From the NCBI GenBank assembly GCA_032622095.1, contig CP136062.1, positions 203,015,959 through 203,079,958 on the forward strand: a stretch of 64,000 bases of DNA. Reading direction: 5' to 3'. A program made the translations under genes and the position numbers. The notes beneath the pieces were generated by a model. It was not told the origin of the DNA. It saw only the letters and a program-made list of their open reading frames with translations, and did no database searches. Each line of letters opens with the position of its first letter. Position 1 is the stretch's first letter. Source of the stretch: Siphonodentalium dalli. Taxonomy: Eukaryota > Mollusca > Scaphopoda > Gadilida > Siphonodentaliidae. Shown piece by piece: positions 36,306 to 46,925 of this stretch.

Positions 36306-36617
36306 CCCTTTCTATATACTAAATACTCATTGACGAGTAGTTCCCTTATTAACCCCTTCTATACTAAATACTCATTGACGAGTAGTTTCCCTTTGGTAAC
36401 GTTCAGATAATACGATCAACAAACGACCAGAGTTGAACTAATTATGTGAACATTTCCCTCCAGTGAACATGTAGCGTATATATATATGTACTGTCGTTAT
36501 ATTTTCCCCTGTCTGACGTCTGCTTTTATTACCTCAAAATCCCTCCAAATGAATAATAGACCATTCCAATGTTGAGTTTTGTAACCGAATGGGAGAATCT
36601 AACCAGTATAAAAAGGG
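36306..36617. mobile_element. piggyBac-like MITE, copy 2 of the GATAATAAG family
   Basis: TTAA (36302-36305) precedes CCCTTTCTATATACTAAA, and the right end GTATAAAAAGGG is followed by TTAT (36618-36621). CCC/GGG ends beside TTAA are the piggyBac hallmark. The right duplication has one mismatch. The first 45 bp are duplicated in tandem (second copy from about 36348). Confidence 0.7.
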
Positions 36618-36769
36618 TTATTTAAAGAAACTTTTAGAAAGACGAAGGGGTGCAATTTCACTGACCATAAATCCTGGGACCTTTTTTCTTAATATTGTGA
36701 ACATTATCATTGTGTTATGTAGCTGCACGTAAAACATATTTTTAGACCAAGATTCGAATATTTTAAGCC

Positions 36770-36896
36770 ATTGTATTCTCTTATATATACGAGGCTCCCC
36801 ATGGGAGACTCGCATATACATGCATCAGATAATTTAATGCACTGACACATGATCTTTAGCGCTACATCAGTGCAGCTCCCGCAATCAAGGGGTTAA
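36770..36896. mobile_element. Partial piggyBac-like MITE with hairpin core
   Basis: A decayed palindrome (GTATTCTCTTATATATACGA, then GGAGACTCGCATATA) is followed by the end GCAGCTCCCGCAATCAAGGGG and TTAA at 36893-36896. The right end matches the element at 37169-37411. The left end was not found. Confidence 0.6.
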
Positions 36897-37168
36897 TTGG
36901 TATAGTAAAAGAGTAAGATGTCATAGTCATAGTTGGTATCATGGAGATGTGCAATATAACATATTTATTATTTACATATACGCGTGTCAGCTAAATGTTT
37001 CTTGACAGGAAACCACGCTAAAACGTCACAAACATGTAAACGCCCCAACTAATGTGTCCATTTACAGTAAAGATGGTCAACCACCAATCATTTCACGTCG
37101 TTACGCGGGTTTAATGATCATAAGTCACAACTAGAATGCTACTAATGGATGAAGACTTCAAATAATAA

Positions 37169-37411
37169 CCCTTTCATGACTGGAGCTAGCTTTCTTACAT
37201 TTTGCGAAAACCCTGTGCCAATGCATTCTCTTATAGGACGACTTGCATATGCAAGAGAATGCATTGGCCTATCAATATTTACCTTGATCTTGTAAGCCAG
37301 CGAATTCTGTATATATACGAGGCTCCCTATGTGAGATTCGTATATATAAGAGAATGCACTGGCATATAGGGTATTTAATGTTGCACAAGCGCAGCTCCCG
37401 TCACGAAAGGG
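37169..37411. mobile_element. piggyBac-like MITE, 243 bp, flanked by ATAA
   Basis: The left end is CCCTTTCATGACTGGAGCTA and the right end inverts to CCCTTTCGTGACGGGAGCTG. Both flanks read ATAA (37165-37168 and 37412-37415) instead of TTAA. Inside are two decayed hairpin cores with GTGCCAATGCATTCTCTTAT. Confidence 0.8.
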
Positions 37412-37415
37412 ATAA

Positions 37416-38600
37416 AGACAATTTACCTGTGATAAAAAGAACACTCAAGCATATGTACAAAAATCTGTCTGTGAATATTGAGTCCATGGTTGGTCCGATT
37501 ATTTTCCAAAGTAACCAAACATATACAATTTTATGTTAACATCCGCTATGTGCATATAAGACAAATCCGATAGGAATCTACACGCCGCTCCATCGCTCCG
37601 TTAACTGTGACTGATAGACGAGTCTCTGTTTCGGCGAGGAAAGAAGTGCACCCAAGCAGAATAGCGAACCAAGTCACGTGGTATAAAGTCACAATAGATG
37701 AGACAAACTGAAGATAAAATAGTCGTTTTGAGATTGAATAAAATTAATCTCCCGCATAGACTCATTGTGCTTGGTATCTTACAGACTAAAGACCGCCACA
37801 TAGAAAAGTAATTAACTATTGACGATGTTTAGTTATCACTACGTGGACTGACTGACTGACTGACTTGTGTGGGATGTCATGATCGATTCCCTGACAGATC
37901 GAAGCTGCCCAAATGACACAATGGATGCATAAAGTTGGTTAGTGAGGCAACCTAATGCATGGCATATAACTGAAACCATGATGTTCAATATTGACACGTT
38001 ATGCGCCAATGCATTTCCTGAATGATTTCCCGAAGACTTCCTGTTCCTGTCTCGTTTGATTGTGACATGTCCATCCAATCAATCTATCCCAAGAGAGACG
38101 ATCCAGGCGGGGCATATAACTAAATGAATGCGGGCAGAGACGTTCTATGTCTAGTTCTATATTTGCGATAGGGATTTGGGCTGGGGAAAATTATTAAAAT
38201 ACCAATATATGCTATACCAGTAACAAGGTTCAAATGATCGAATTTGGCTAAAACCACAAAACTATCAAAGCCCTAATACATTCTAGAAATCGATAATTGC
38301 AACAAAAATATCCTCAGATGTGTCTTATTGGCAATAAAATTCCCTTTCATTTGACTTGTAACTTGACCAAATTGAACGAAGCGAAGTCGAGATATCCTAT
38401 CGGAAACTAGCGAAATCTACCGAAGAAATCGGGTCGTCAATCTGCCTGTCCGCTCAGAGGCCTTTGACCTAGTTATATAATCAACATTTTTGAGCAATAA
38501 TTTGTCGCGAACGTGTACTTAAACGCGATGACATAATCTATAAATTCTCATATACGTTCCACAAGTCATTCCGAAGACACCGCCATACCTTTTTTTATTT
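37416..38600. other. Spacer, nothing supported
   Basis: No gene or repeat family is recognised. A tract of four ACTG units lies at about 37848-37865. Confidence 0.4.
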
Positions 38601-38606
38601 CATCAG

Positions 38607-38876
38607 ATGTGTTTGTGGCCAATTTTATTCATCAAACGAATTAAAAAAACAAGACGTGTCTGCGACTTGATTGATTCCCTTCTTGATCTCAGCCAACTAT
38701 ATATGTGTGGCAGGATGTATTACCGTAGATTTGGTTATCAAGGTCTATATAATTATACCAACATTAACACTTTTGAAGTGATTGAATTTGAATCGAAATA
38801 CTTTCGGAGTCAGACAGACGGGTGTATACATGTCGAGTATAAAATTCATTGCCAACAGTTAAAAGGGATGTGCTGA
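38607..38876 (+). CDS. Possible exon or chance ORF, 89 aa, unrecognised
   Basis: The frame follows a strong splice-acceptor-like sequence, a T-rich run ending TTTCATCAG at 38606. It starts MCLWPILFIKRIKKTRRV and ends at a TGA formed by the first unit of the 30-bp minisatellite. It is rich in aromatic residues and has no recognised domain. The acceptor is the only argument for coding, and the stop inside a repeat argues against an intact gene. Confidence 0.2.
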   Translation: MCLWPILFIKRIKKTRRVCDLIDSLLDLSQLYMCGRMYYRRFGYQGLYNYTNINTFEVIEFESKYFRSQTDGCIHVEYKIHCQQLKGMC

Positions 38877-39506
38877 TAGGCGGGCAGTGAAGTCTAAATG
38901 TCTTGATAGGCGGGCATGCAGTGAAGTCTAGATGTGCTGATAGGCGGGCAGTGAAGTCTAAATGTCTTGATAGGCGGGCAGTGAAGTCTAAATGTGCTGA
39001 TAGGCGGGCAGTGAAGTCTAAATGTGCTGATAGGCGGGCAGTGAAGTCTAAATGTCTTGATTGGCGGGCAGTGACGTCTAAATGTGCTGATAGGCGGGCA
39101 GTGAAGTCTAAATGTGCTGATAGACGGGCAGTGAAATCTAAATGTCTTGATAGGCGGGCAGTGAAGTCTAAATGTGCTGATAGGCGGGCAGTGAAATCTA
39201 AATGTCTTGATAGGCGGGCAGTGAAGTCTAAATGTGCTGATAGGCGGGCAGTGAAGTCTAAATGTGCTGATAGGCGGGCAGTAAAATCTAAATGTCTTGA
39301 TAGGCGGGCAGTGAAGTCTAAATGTGCTGATAGGCGGGCAGTGAAGTCTAAATGTCTTGATAGGCGGGCAGTGAAGTCTAAATGTGCTGATAGGCGGGCA
39401 ATGAAGTCTAAATGTGCCGATAGGCGGGCAGTGAAGTCTAAATGTGCTGATAGGCGGGCAGTGAAGTCTAAATGTGCTGATAGGCGGGCAGTGAAGTCTA
39501 AATGTC
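38875..39506 (+). repeat. 30-bp minisatellite, 21 copies
   Basis: The unit GATAGGCGGGCAGTGAAGTC plus TAAATGTGCT repeats with no length change except a 4-bp insertion (ATGC) in the second unit. There are two main unit types, ending TGTGCT and TGTCTT, interspersed in an irregular order. Because 30 is a multiple of three, one frame stays open and spells a DRRAVKSKCA/L decapeptide. Other frames carry stops in each unit. No coding context is seen. Confidence 0.95.
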
Positions 39507-39701
39507 GTGCGATGTTCAGTTTGATTGTGTTCTCATTCTAAATGTTTCTCTATATGCAGCTGGGTATGACACACGTGGCAACGGTGCAAATGTCCCCATT
39601 TTGTGATACTTGGCTTCGCTATTGGCATTTTAAAGTATGTGTTTGCTTATTACAGGGGAGGGGAAATCATAAGATATAAACTATCCTGATCAATAGCCTT
39701 T

Positions 39702-40017
39702 TATCGGCACCTTTTTATATAATATATGGACCAAGAAGATATGCTGTATCAGGATTTTTTGTGATGACAATACAGACACGATGTACTCAAAAAGTCTTCA
39801 CGTGCGTGCATGGACGATCCCATGGCGTGACTACACACTGTGTACATCAATCCATATCTGCACCGATACCTTTTGATATAGTATTTTGGATCAAGTCGAT
39901 CTGTTGTTGCAGAATGTTTTGTGAGGACAGTACAGGCAAGATGTACTCAAAAAGTCTTCTCGGGCGTTGCACGACCACATGGCGTGACTACAAATTGTGC
40001 ACATCAACTGGGGTTTT
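39702..40017 (+). repeat. Diverged tandem duplication, about 160 bp
   Basis: ATGTACTCAAAAAGTCTTC occurs at 39781 and 39941, with matching flanks TGGACCAAG/TGGATCAAG and CATGGCGTGACTACA. The two units are clearly diverged. The 110-codon frame over them is explained by the duplication. Confidence 0.75.
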
Positions 40018-40599
40018 GTCTTTGAGAGTTTCTCTCCACAAAAAGTCAAAAATGATGTTCTTGGCAGGCAACTGCACACATTACAACTTGTAGTAACAAC
40101 TATTATAGTGCTACTTCAGAAATTCATCACAAGATACAGTATACTTAAAACTATATATGTAAGTAGTGATTGATGTTCCTTCACCCAAGGCGTGTCCCTC
40201 TTTCTATGAAGTTGTCATACCAAGTGCGTTGTCCCAGGCTGAGTATGGTGGTATGTGTTTATAGTCTAAGACGTATTGTGTGTCACGATGTGACCTTAGC
40301 AGTTGAAAGTGATATTAAACCATAATTAGCTAACAAATTAAACAAGGTATGTCACATGTGTCTGAACTTAAGTCAGGTATAGGGTAGTAATGTTGTGCAT
40401 TTCTGGTTGTTCTGTCAAGGTGGTGTCGCTGAGATAATATGAAGTGAATGTTACATTAAATGTGGTAGATATTGTACAGTAGAATTATTTGACGTGTATT
40501 GGCACAAATGAATTTACGTGTTACCCCACAGATAAGATATTTAAAAGACGTTTTGTCCAATGCTGATGAAAAAACTCATAATCAACTTGTCACGGAAAC
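40018..40599. other. Spacer, nothing supported
   Basis: AT-rich sequence without an open frame or repeat that I can identify. Confidence 0.4.
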
Positions 40600-40603
40600 T
40601 TAA

Positions 40604-40992
40604 CCCTTTACCCAACAAACCGGCCAAAACCGGCCAAATAATGCTTCAACAGCCTAAAATATCTTCGGTCTGTCTCAATAGAACCATACAAATATGGATA
40701 TCATTGGAACCAGCTCCTTGGCCACATTGTGATAGTTACAGTTATACCCTGTGCCAATGCATTCTCTTATATATGCGAGTCGACCATAGGTCGCCTCGCA
40801 TATATAAGAGAATGCATTGGCCTAAAAAAAAAAAATTAACACTTTTTACCATTTTTTCTTACATTCTTTAACAATTTTATAATTTTTAATGTGTTAAGCC
40901 AATGCATTCTCTTATATATGCGAGGCGACCTATGGTCGACTCGCATATATAAGAGAATGCATTGGCACAGGGCCCTTCTGTTGGGTAAAGGG
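40604..40992. mobile_element. piggyBac-like MITE, 389 bp, perfect TTAA duplication
   Basis: TTAA (40600-40603) then CCCTTTACCCAACA, and TGTTGGGTAAAGGG then TTAA (40993-40996): perfect 14-bp terminal repeats with the classic piggyBac target site. The centre holds two near-perfect palindromes of about 70 bp (40750-40821 and 40902-40965) built from GCCAATGCATTCTCTTATAT and its inverse. No coding capacity. Confidence 0.9.
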
Positions 40993-41129
40993 TTAAAGCA
41001 TTTTATTTGGAATGTTCGCAAAAAGGAAATTCACTCACCAAATAGTGTTAGTTACTAATTAATGTCCATATAAAACGTTGTGTTTTGCTGGTGATACGAT
41101 CGCCAAATTATTTCATAAGTATACCCTAC

Positions 41130-41222
41130 CACGAAGATGCGAAGTGAAGATGGATAACTCTAAAATCAAGTGGTAATAATAGCCACTTGATTTAGAGTTA
41201 TCCATCTTCATTCGCATCTTCG
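41130..41222. repeat. Palindrome with 41-bp arms
   Basis: CGAAGATGCGAAGTGAAGAT... pairs with ...ATCTTCATTCGCATCTTCG across TAATAATAG, with one or two mismatches. Probably a very short foldback element or its remnant. Confidence 0.85.
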
Positions 41223-41568
41223 TCCCTTTTCACCACGTGCTTCTGCACAAGTTCTGATCCACAAACAATAGAAATTGCAAACTTCAAAAATCGATATCTA
41301 ATCACCCTGAGCTTTGATGGGTGGGTTACTCGAATGAAATATTTTTTACCCCCGAAGCCTAAGAAATAGTAATTTAGGAGCGTCTGATCGGATTGAGTAC
41401 CTTTAAGGGTAACCTGTGGTCCGTATATGCACATTACCATACATCTCTACTCTAGCTATCAGTCTCGCTATCCGTCTCGATATATGTGAGCGTATAGACA
41501 AGCCTTCGTCCGCTATATCGAGATTTGTCCGTCACGTCGAATATTATCAGAAGTCAAGATTGGTGCCT

Positions 41569-41733
41569 ACAGTAATGCTCTAATTAATCGACTTCTTAAC
41601 CACATCAGAATTATGGGTAACTTTTCAGGATTTAGTCGGAAATATGGCTTGTTGCCATATTTCCGACTAAATCCTGAAAAGTTACCCATAATTCTGCAGT
41701 GGTTAAGAAGTCGATTACTTAGAGCATTACTGT
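41569..41733. repeat. Near-perfect 165-bp palindrome
   Basis: Arms of about 80 bp run from ACAGTAATGCTCTAATTAAT to GAGCATTACTGT around the centre GGCTTGTTGCC near 41651, with only a few mismatches. The short spacer makes it a strong cruciform or hairpin candidate. Confidence 0.9.
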
Positions 41734-41755
41734 ATATCCTATATCTCTACCAGAC

Positions 41756-42430
41756 TTGTCTATAGACAGAAAGCCCAGAGGGTTTCAATTACACTATCAC
41801 GTATACAAAACGTTTGATGCCCTTGATTTGGTATTACCCTTGAACCATCGCAGAAACAACGAACTCGAACAATGGAACTTTCAGAGGCCTCCCGAGTCGC
41901 CATCTGCGTTATGGGAAAAAATCTTTTCATCGATCGATATGTCAACGGACGACAAAAACCTATCACACGTGGTGGTCACTGGAGAATTTAACTCCAATGT
42001 TTTAGAAAAAGAGACAACACAGGCAAGATATATTCGACAGAAATTTGGATTAACACAAATTATCAAAGACCCGACATATTTTACCGAGACCTCCTTCACT
42101 CTCCTTGACTTATTTATGACAAACACACATCTTGTCGAATCATGGGAAGTTTTAGATCCTTTTTGTTTTGCTGACTTGACTCGATTTCACTGTCCCATAC
42201 TATAGTAAAATTAAGTTAAATAAAGTGATATCGAGTCGTGTCATCGAACGAAGAGTCTGGAACTACGATGCACAGCATCGATACACTTACAGAGACATTA
42301 TCGAAATTAGCTTCAAAACATATAGCGAACAAAATTGCTACTATCGATACGATGAGTCCACCCGGATGACATGCCAAATTCGAAGACTTATTAGACAATT
42401 TAAAGACGTCGCCTTTATTCAAATTTAAAC
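41756..42430 (+). mobile_element. Jockey/CR1-like LINE fragment: endonuclease and linker
   Basis: The frame 41756-42205 has the APE-type endonuclease landmarks RPPESPSALWEKIFSS, VVVTGEFNSNVL, LTQIIKDPTYFTETSFTLLDLF. The canonical GDFN is GEFN here and the SDH-P end reads ADLTRFHCP, so the nuclease is dead. A second open piece (42225-42428) with ERRVWNYDAQHRY fits the linker between endonuclease and RT. The order matches the pieces at 43.6, 44.4 and 49.3 kb. Confidence 0.85.
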
Positions 42431-43570
42431 AGAAAGAAAACGCTGGATCAAACAATGCCAACGACCACACTCGGATAGTGTTATTTAAATTTCAATATTT
42501 ATATAATAGATTTCAAACTAAAACGTGGAAATAGTAGTCCCGATCGATGATGCGTTATGAATATTAATTGTGCCGCGAGTATGTGTTTTATGTGAAGTGT
42601 TTTTCGTTATAAATGTATACATTTGTTGCTGTTATAACACCGTGGTAATATGGAGTTCAAATGTCTGCTATTCACACTTACCTGTAGGATTTCCTGCGAA
42701 CGTTTACTGAATCCATTTGAGAATCTAAAGCTTCCTCCATATTAATGCGACAATGTACGTGTAAATGAGAATCAACAGATGTTTTCCAAGAGACTTACAC
42801 GAAATTTCAAACATGCACATGCTTCGCGGTGTATATACACGCAACCTTCACAGAACAAGTTCACTTTGTGCCATTGTTACCTCATGGCAACATGTAACTG
42901 ACCCCATGATAGTCGGCGTTTTCTTTAATGTACTTTATTGACGGCAAATAGGATGTGGAATTTTAAAAGGCCATTTATTTGATAATCCTTAGCATCCGGC
43001 CTGATGTCACCGGGGCACATTCAGGACGCTCGTGGTATTATGGTAAACTGATATCGTTATATTTATTTCGACAAAAGAGGGATTATAGATTAATTACCAC
43101 ATTACACATCCGTTTGGTTTATTTCATCAAAGTGTGAACCATTAGCATAGCTTCGATATTCAATTTGCTATTTGATATTGAAGTATCATAATGGCTTCAT
43201 TTACACAGTTTGATTCAACGTAAAAATTTATCTTTGTTGGTTCTCGGAAGTGACCTAACAATCACACCTGGTTTTTGTGTTTAAAAACTGGTTCTAATTT
43301 TGTTTATATCTAACGACAGTCACCTTTTACAAGATGCATGTATACACACAAAGGTATCTTGAAAATCGTGATATTCAGAAAGAAGCTATATATCGTGTTA
43401 CATGGCGTTTAACAACACAGTCCTTTCTTATCTGAAGCCATTTTAGCACTGAAGAGATAGCGAAATTGAGATGGCTTGTTGTGCGTAGTAACAGTAACCA
43501 TGCAGTCTACTGGCGGGCGGGACGTACGGATAGGTCCATTGACTTACACCCTTTGCTTATAAACAGACTC
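42431..43570. other. Gap between LINE pieces, no gene seen
   Basis: About 1.1 kb of AT-rich sequence with no open frame. An intact LINE would have only a few hundred bases here, so part of this is likely inserted. Confidence 0.4.
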
Positions 43571-43579
43571 GATTCATTT

Positions 43580-44000
43580 GTTTGTTACGCGTGAAGAAAT
43601 ATATAAGTCACTGACAAGTGTAGAATCAGCGAAAGCTAGTGGCCCCGATGAAATGAGCCCACGAATATTGAAACGCTGTGTATCCTCGCTGGCTGGCCCA
43701 CTGAAATTTGTTTCAATAAACTAATTGAAAAATCATTCTTCCCATCTGAATAGAAAATTGGCAAATGTCTGTCCCAGTTATAAGAAAGACGATCCTAGTA
43801 AACCCTTTAATTATCGCCTAGTTTCTTTACTCTGTTGCTTGTCAAAAAAAATCGAAAAGTGCATCTACTCTCATATGAATAAATACTTCAGGACCAACAA
43901 CCTCCTAACAAATCTTCAGTCAGCTTTCACCCCTAATGACAGCACAGTCTTTCAGTTAACTAAGTCTATCATTAGCGGCGCGCCGCGTGTATACTGTTCT
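43580..44000 (+). mobile_element. LINE fragment: RT N-terminal part
   Basis: It reads VTREEIYKSLTSVESAKASG and PDEMSPRILKRCVSSLAGPL from about 43585, then shifts frame twice between about 43690 and 43760, then LANVCPSYKKDDPSKPFNYR, LVSLLCCLSKKIEKC and NLLTNLQSAFTPNDSTVFQL. These are RT motifs 0-2 of Jockey/CR1 LINEs. Confidence 0.9.
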
Positions 44001-44440
44001 GCAAATTTTGATAGCCGTGGTCCCGTGGGCATTTTATTTATAGATAATTGTTTTTTCCGGTTTAAAACTCGAACTGCGCGACCAGGAAGCCGTGTCCGGT
44101 AAAGGTGTAGTTGGGAATTTCAATTTCGTTTATTGTCCTTTACATTATTATGCAAATAATGTTGATGTTTGGTTTGTGACAAGCTATGTCAATTACCAAT
44201 AAAAGAAATTTAAAAGATAATTTGTAAGTCTTATATTTCAACTTTTATAGACATTTTCGTTCTGCAGCCCACTGATGGTTGTGGTCGGAGACGGCCGTGT
44301 CGGCCACCGGTTCGTTAATTAGGTGCTGGTTGTTATTGTTATTTTAACTGAATTCTGAGTGGTCATTCGCGAAACCAATAGATTTTATTTCTATAATTGC
44401 AATCATGTAATTTAAACTTAAAAATATGGAATTATCGGCG
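44001..44440. other. Insert or decayed DNA between RT pieces
   Basis: About 440 bp where an intact RT would have about 180. It contains a CAATAAAAG-type signal near 44200. No gene. Confidence 0.4.
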
Positions 44441-44667
44441 CGACATACGATCTTCTGGAAAAGTATTTAGATAATTATAGACAGCAGCGAGTAATTGTTT
44501 CAAAATCCAATTCAAGATGGAAGTGTGTCTCAGCTGTTGTGCCCAAGGGATCCATACATGGCCCTCTTCTCTTTTTAGTCTACATTAACGGTATTGTAGA
44601 AAATGTTACGAGCAATATAAGGCTTTTTGCTGACGATACGTCTCTATATCTTAGTCGGATTCCTTAT
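44441..44667 (+). mobile_element. LINE fragment: RT catalytic part
   Basis: An open frame without ATG reads YDLLEKYLDNYRQQRVIVSK, VVPKGSIHGPLLFLVYINGI and RLFADDTSLYLS, then stops at 44665-44667. The FADD catalytic motif (about 44628-44639) is intact. PQGSILGPLLF is changed to PKGSIHGPLLF. Confidence 0.9.
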
Positions 44668-44699
44668 GTCATTTAGCATTTTTGGTTTGTTAAAAGCGA

Positions 44700-45256
44700 T
44701 CTGAAAATGGATTATGTATGCCTAGTAGGTGTGTTTTCGGGATTGACTTGTTTCCATTCTTTAATTTTGGCGGGTCGGCCTAAATCGGGGTCAACATCAT
44801 TTAGAGAGCGTTTCGTATTTACAGAAAACGGTATATGGTGCCATCTGGCGTATGGTGATCGGTGCGATTTGAAACTTCTCCAAACTACTAGATATGACAA
44901 TTACATGTATTTTTGAAAAAAATTGATGCGATCGGTTCATTCTTGTTGGCTACAGTTGTGATCAAAATTTAACACTGAGCCCTATGGAGATTCTAGTACT
45001 TTGGATAGATGGCGCCATTTCGCGTATGATGATATGCGCGTACTGATATTCCTAAAAAATACTAAGTATGAAACACAGACGTATTTTGAAAAGGAATGGA
45101 TGTGATCAGATAATTCTTGCTGGCTACAGTTACGATCAAAATGTAACACTTAACCCTATGGAGAATTTCGTGTTATGCTCAAACGTTGATTGTAATATCA
45201 GTCATCACTTATTGGCAATCGTGCGCAAATATATGAAGTTTAACACTCGTGTTTGA
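44700..45256 (+). repeat. Diverged tandem duplication, about 175 bp
   Basis: GGCTACAGTTGTGATCAAAAT (about 44950) and GGCTACAGTTACGATCAAAAT (about 45123) with matching CCCTATGGAGA on the right define a period of about 175 bp. An older copy of the GGTGCCATCTGGCGTATGGTG motif lies at about 44837. Short frames here are not accepted as genes. Confidence 0.65.
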
Positions 45257-45700
45257 CCCACTGTAACTATCCGTGATTTAATAGTTGCAACATATGATAT
45301 AGTTATGCCTCAAGATACAGTAATTGGCAAAAGTAAGTGTCGAATGGTTTTGTAGTTTCGATAATATGCAGCCTGTTCAATCAAATGAAAATATTCACAA
45401 CAAGACTGTTCACGATGTGATTACATATTATATCATTGTTTTATTTGATACTTGTCTGTATTGTTGTCCACTGACTAGTTTTAAAACCACATCGTTGATC
45501 ATAACGGGATGTATTGTCACAAATACACAGGTATAGGTGGTAGTTGTTCGCTGTCATTAACTCAATCGTTGTCACATGAGTCTATCCCACATGCACTGAG
45601 AGAATCTGTGTTTTCGCAGGATTTGTGAATAGCTGTGAAAATCAAGTAAATTCGAATTTCCACTAGAGTAGAGTTTAATGAGTAAAATAGCTATCAATCA
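45257..45700. other. Spacer, nothing supported
   Basis: No gene or repeat seen. Confidence 0.4.
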
Positions 45701-46200
45701 TAGATGCATTTTCCTGCATTCCGAGTAGGTGCTTAGTAACCGCTACTAATGAGCTATCGGGTCCGGTGGCAAAGTCTCCCGATCTTATAATTATCAGTGG
45801 CCTATGCAGAACATGGCTTCATATATAGTTTTAGACATGCATGTGCCCAACTTTGAACAAAGCCAGCACCATGTGATTAGACACTGACTAAATTAAGGCA
45901 ATACCAATAAACGATTAGTACACAATTGTGGTATTTGATTAGCAACCGTTGCTAACCTTAAATAAGACATCTGGTTCACTTTGACGACCAGGTATATCTC
46001 AAATTTCACATTTAGGAATTAACTGTGTCGAGAAACGCAAACGTTGAATTACGACCCTATAAGCTATAATTGCAATTTCCAGTGAATTCCTGGTAATTTC
46101 CTAGACTAAGTTTCTCGATCTTATAATGATCAATGGCCCATGGGGCACAAACATGTACAGTTTCATATCTGTGTCACCATTTTAACATAACCAATACCAT
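45701..46200 (+). repeat. Diverged duplication, period about 340 bp
   Basis: CGATCTTATAATTATCAGTGGCC at about 45780 and CGATCTTATAATGATCAATGGCC at about 46118 share flanking words (CCTGCATTCC/ATTCCTGGTA, CACCATGTGATTAGACAC/ACCATCTGATTATAGACAC). The copies are clearly old. Confidence 0.55.
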
Positions 46201-46925
46201 CTGATTATAGACACTATCTCATTTACGGGAAAATACCATGGCCGGTTCAAAGCCAAGTATATTATTGGGGGAGAACGATCCATTAAGCCTAAGTCGATGG
46301 TTTGTTTACAACAGATGGAGTCATGATACATTATGAAGGACGACGGAAGGGTCCCCTTAACTATGTTCTTCGACACAGTATTGTCCCCGCACTGTGTCAC
46401 TTGTATCTTACTGTGTTGTACTATATAATTTATAAGACCAAGCAAATAATGCACATATATATCTTCTTATAAATAAATTATCTCTTAGAAAGTGTCCAGA
46501 GATGTCTTGCCTATTTATACTGACAATTTATTTTTATTCTTGTGGCAAAGTATTTGAGGGAGAGATTTGTTATGTTGACTAAGATGTTAATTTAGTATGT
46601 GAAACATGTATCCCGGGGGAGGTATCGAGTGGACGGAGAAAGTGTTTTCTTTATACTCAGATGAACATAATTTAAACTCCCAATTTGGATAACCCGACCA
46701 GGAATTATAGAACAACCATCTATATAAGCCCAGCAATATTTAGCAATAAACATGGACATGATAACATTGTTTAACATTTTTTAAACAATACCACCCTATC
46801 CACATCTATTTGGCTAAACATATCATTGGCATATAGATGAGTTGTTGTAGTTGTTACGTTGATGCTGGTCGGGTTTCTCCAAATTTAATACTAAAACAGA
46901 ATGTTCCATAAGCTACGGTGCCTGG
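46201..46925. other. Spacer, nothing supported
   Basis: No gene or repeat seen. Two minus-strand frames of 60-90 codons carry no motif. Confidence 0.4.

Noticed and set aside
38903-39541. 212-codon frame made of DRRAVKSKC repeats
   Set aside because: It is a reading of the 30-bp minisatellite with no proper ATG and no supporting context, so it is recorded as a repeat only.
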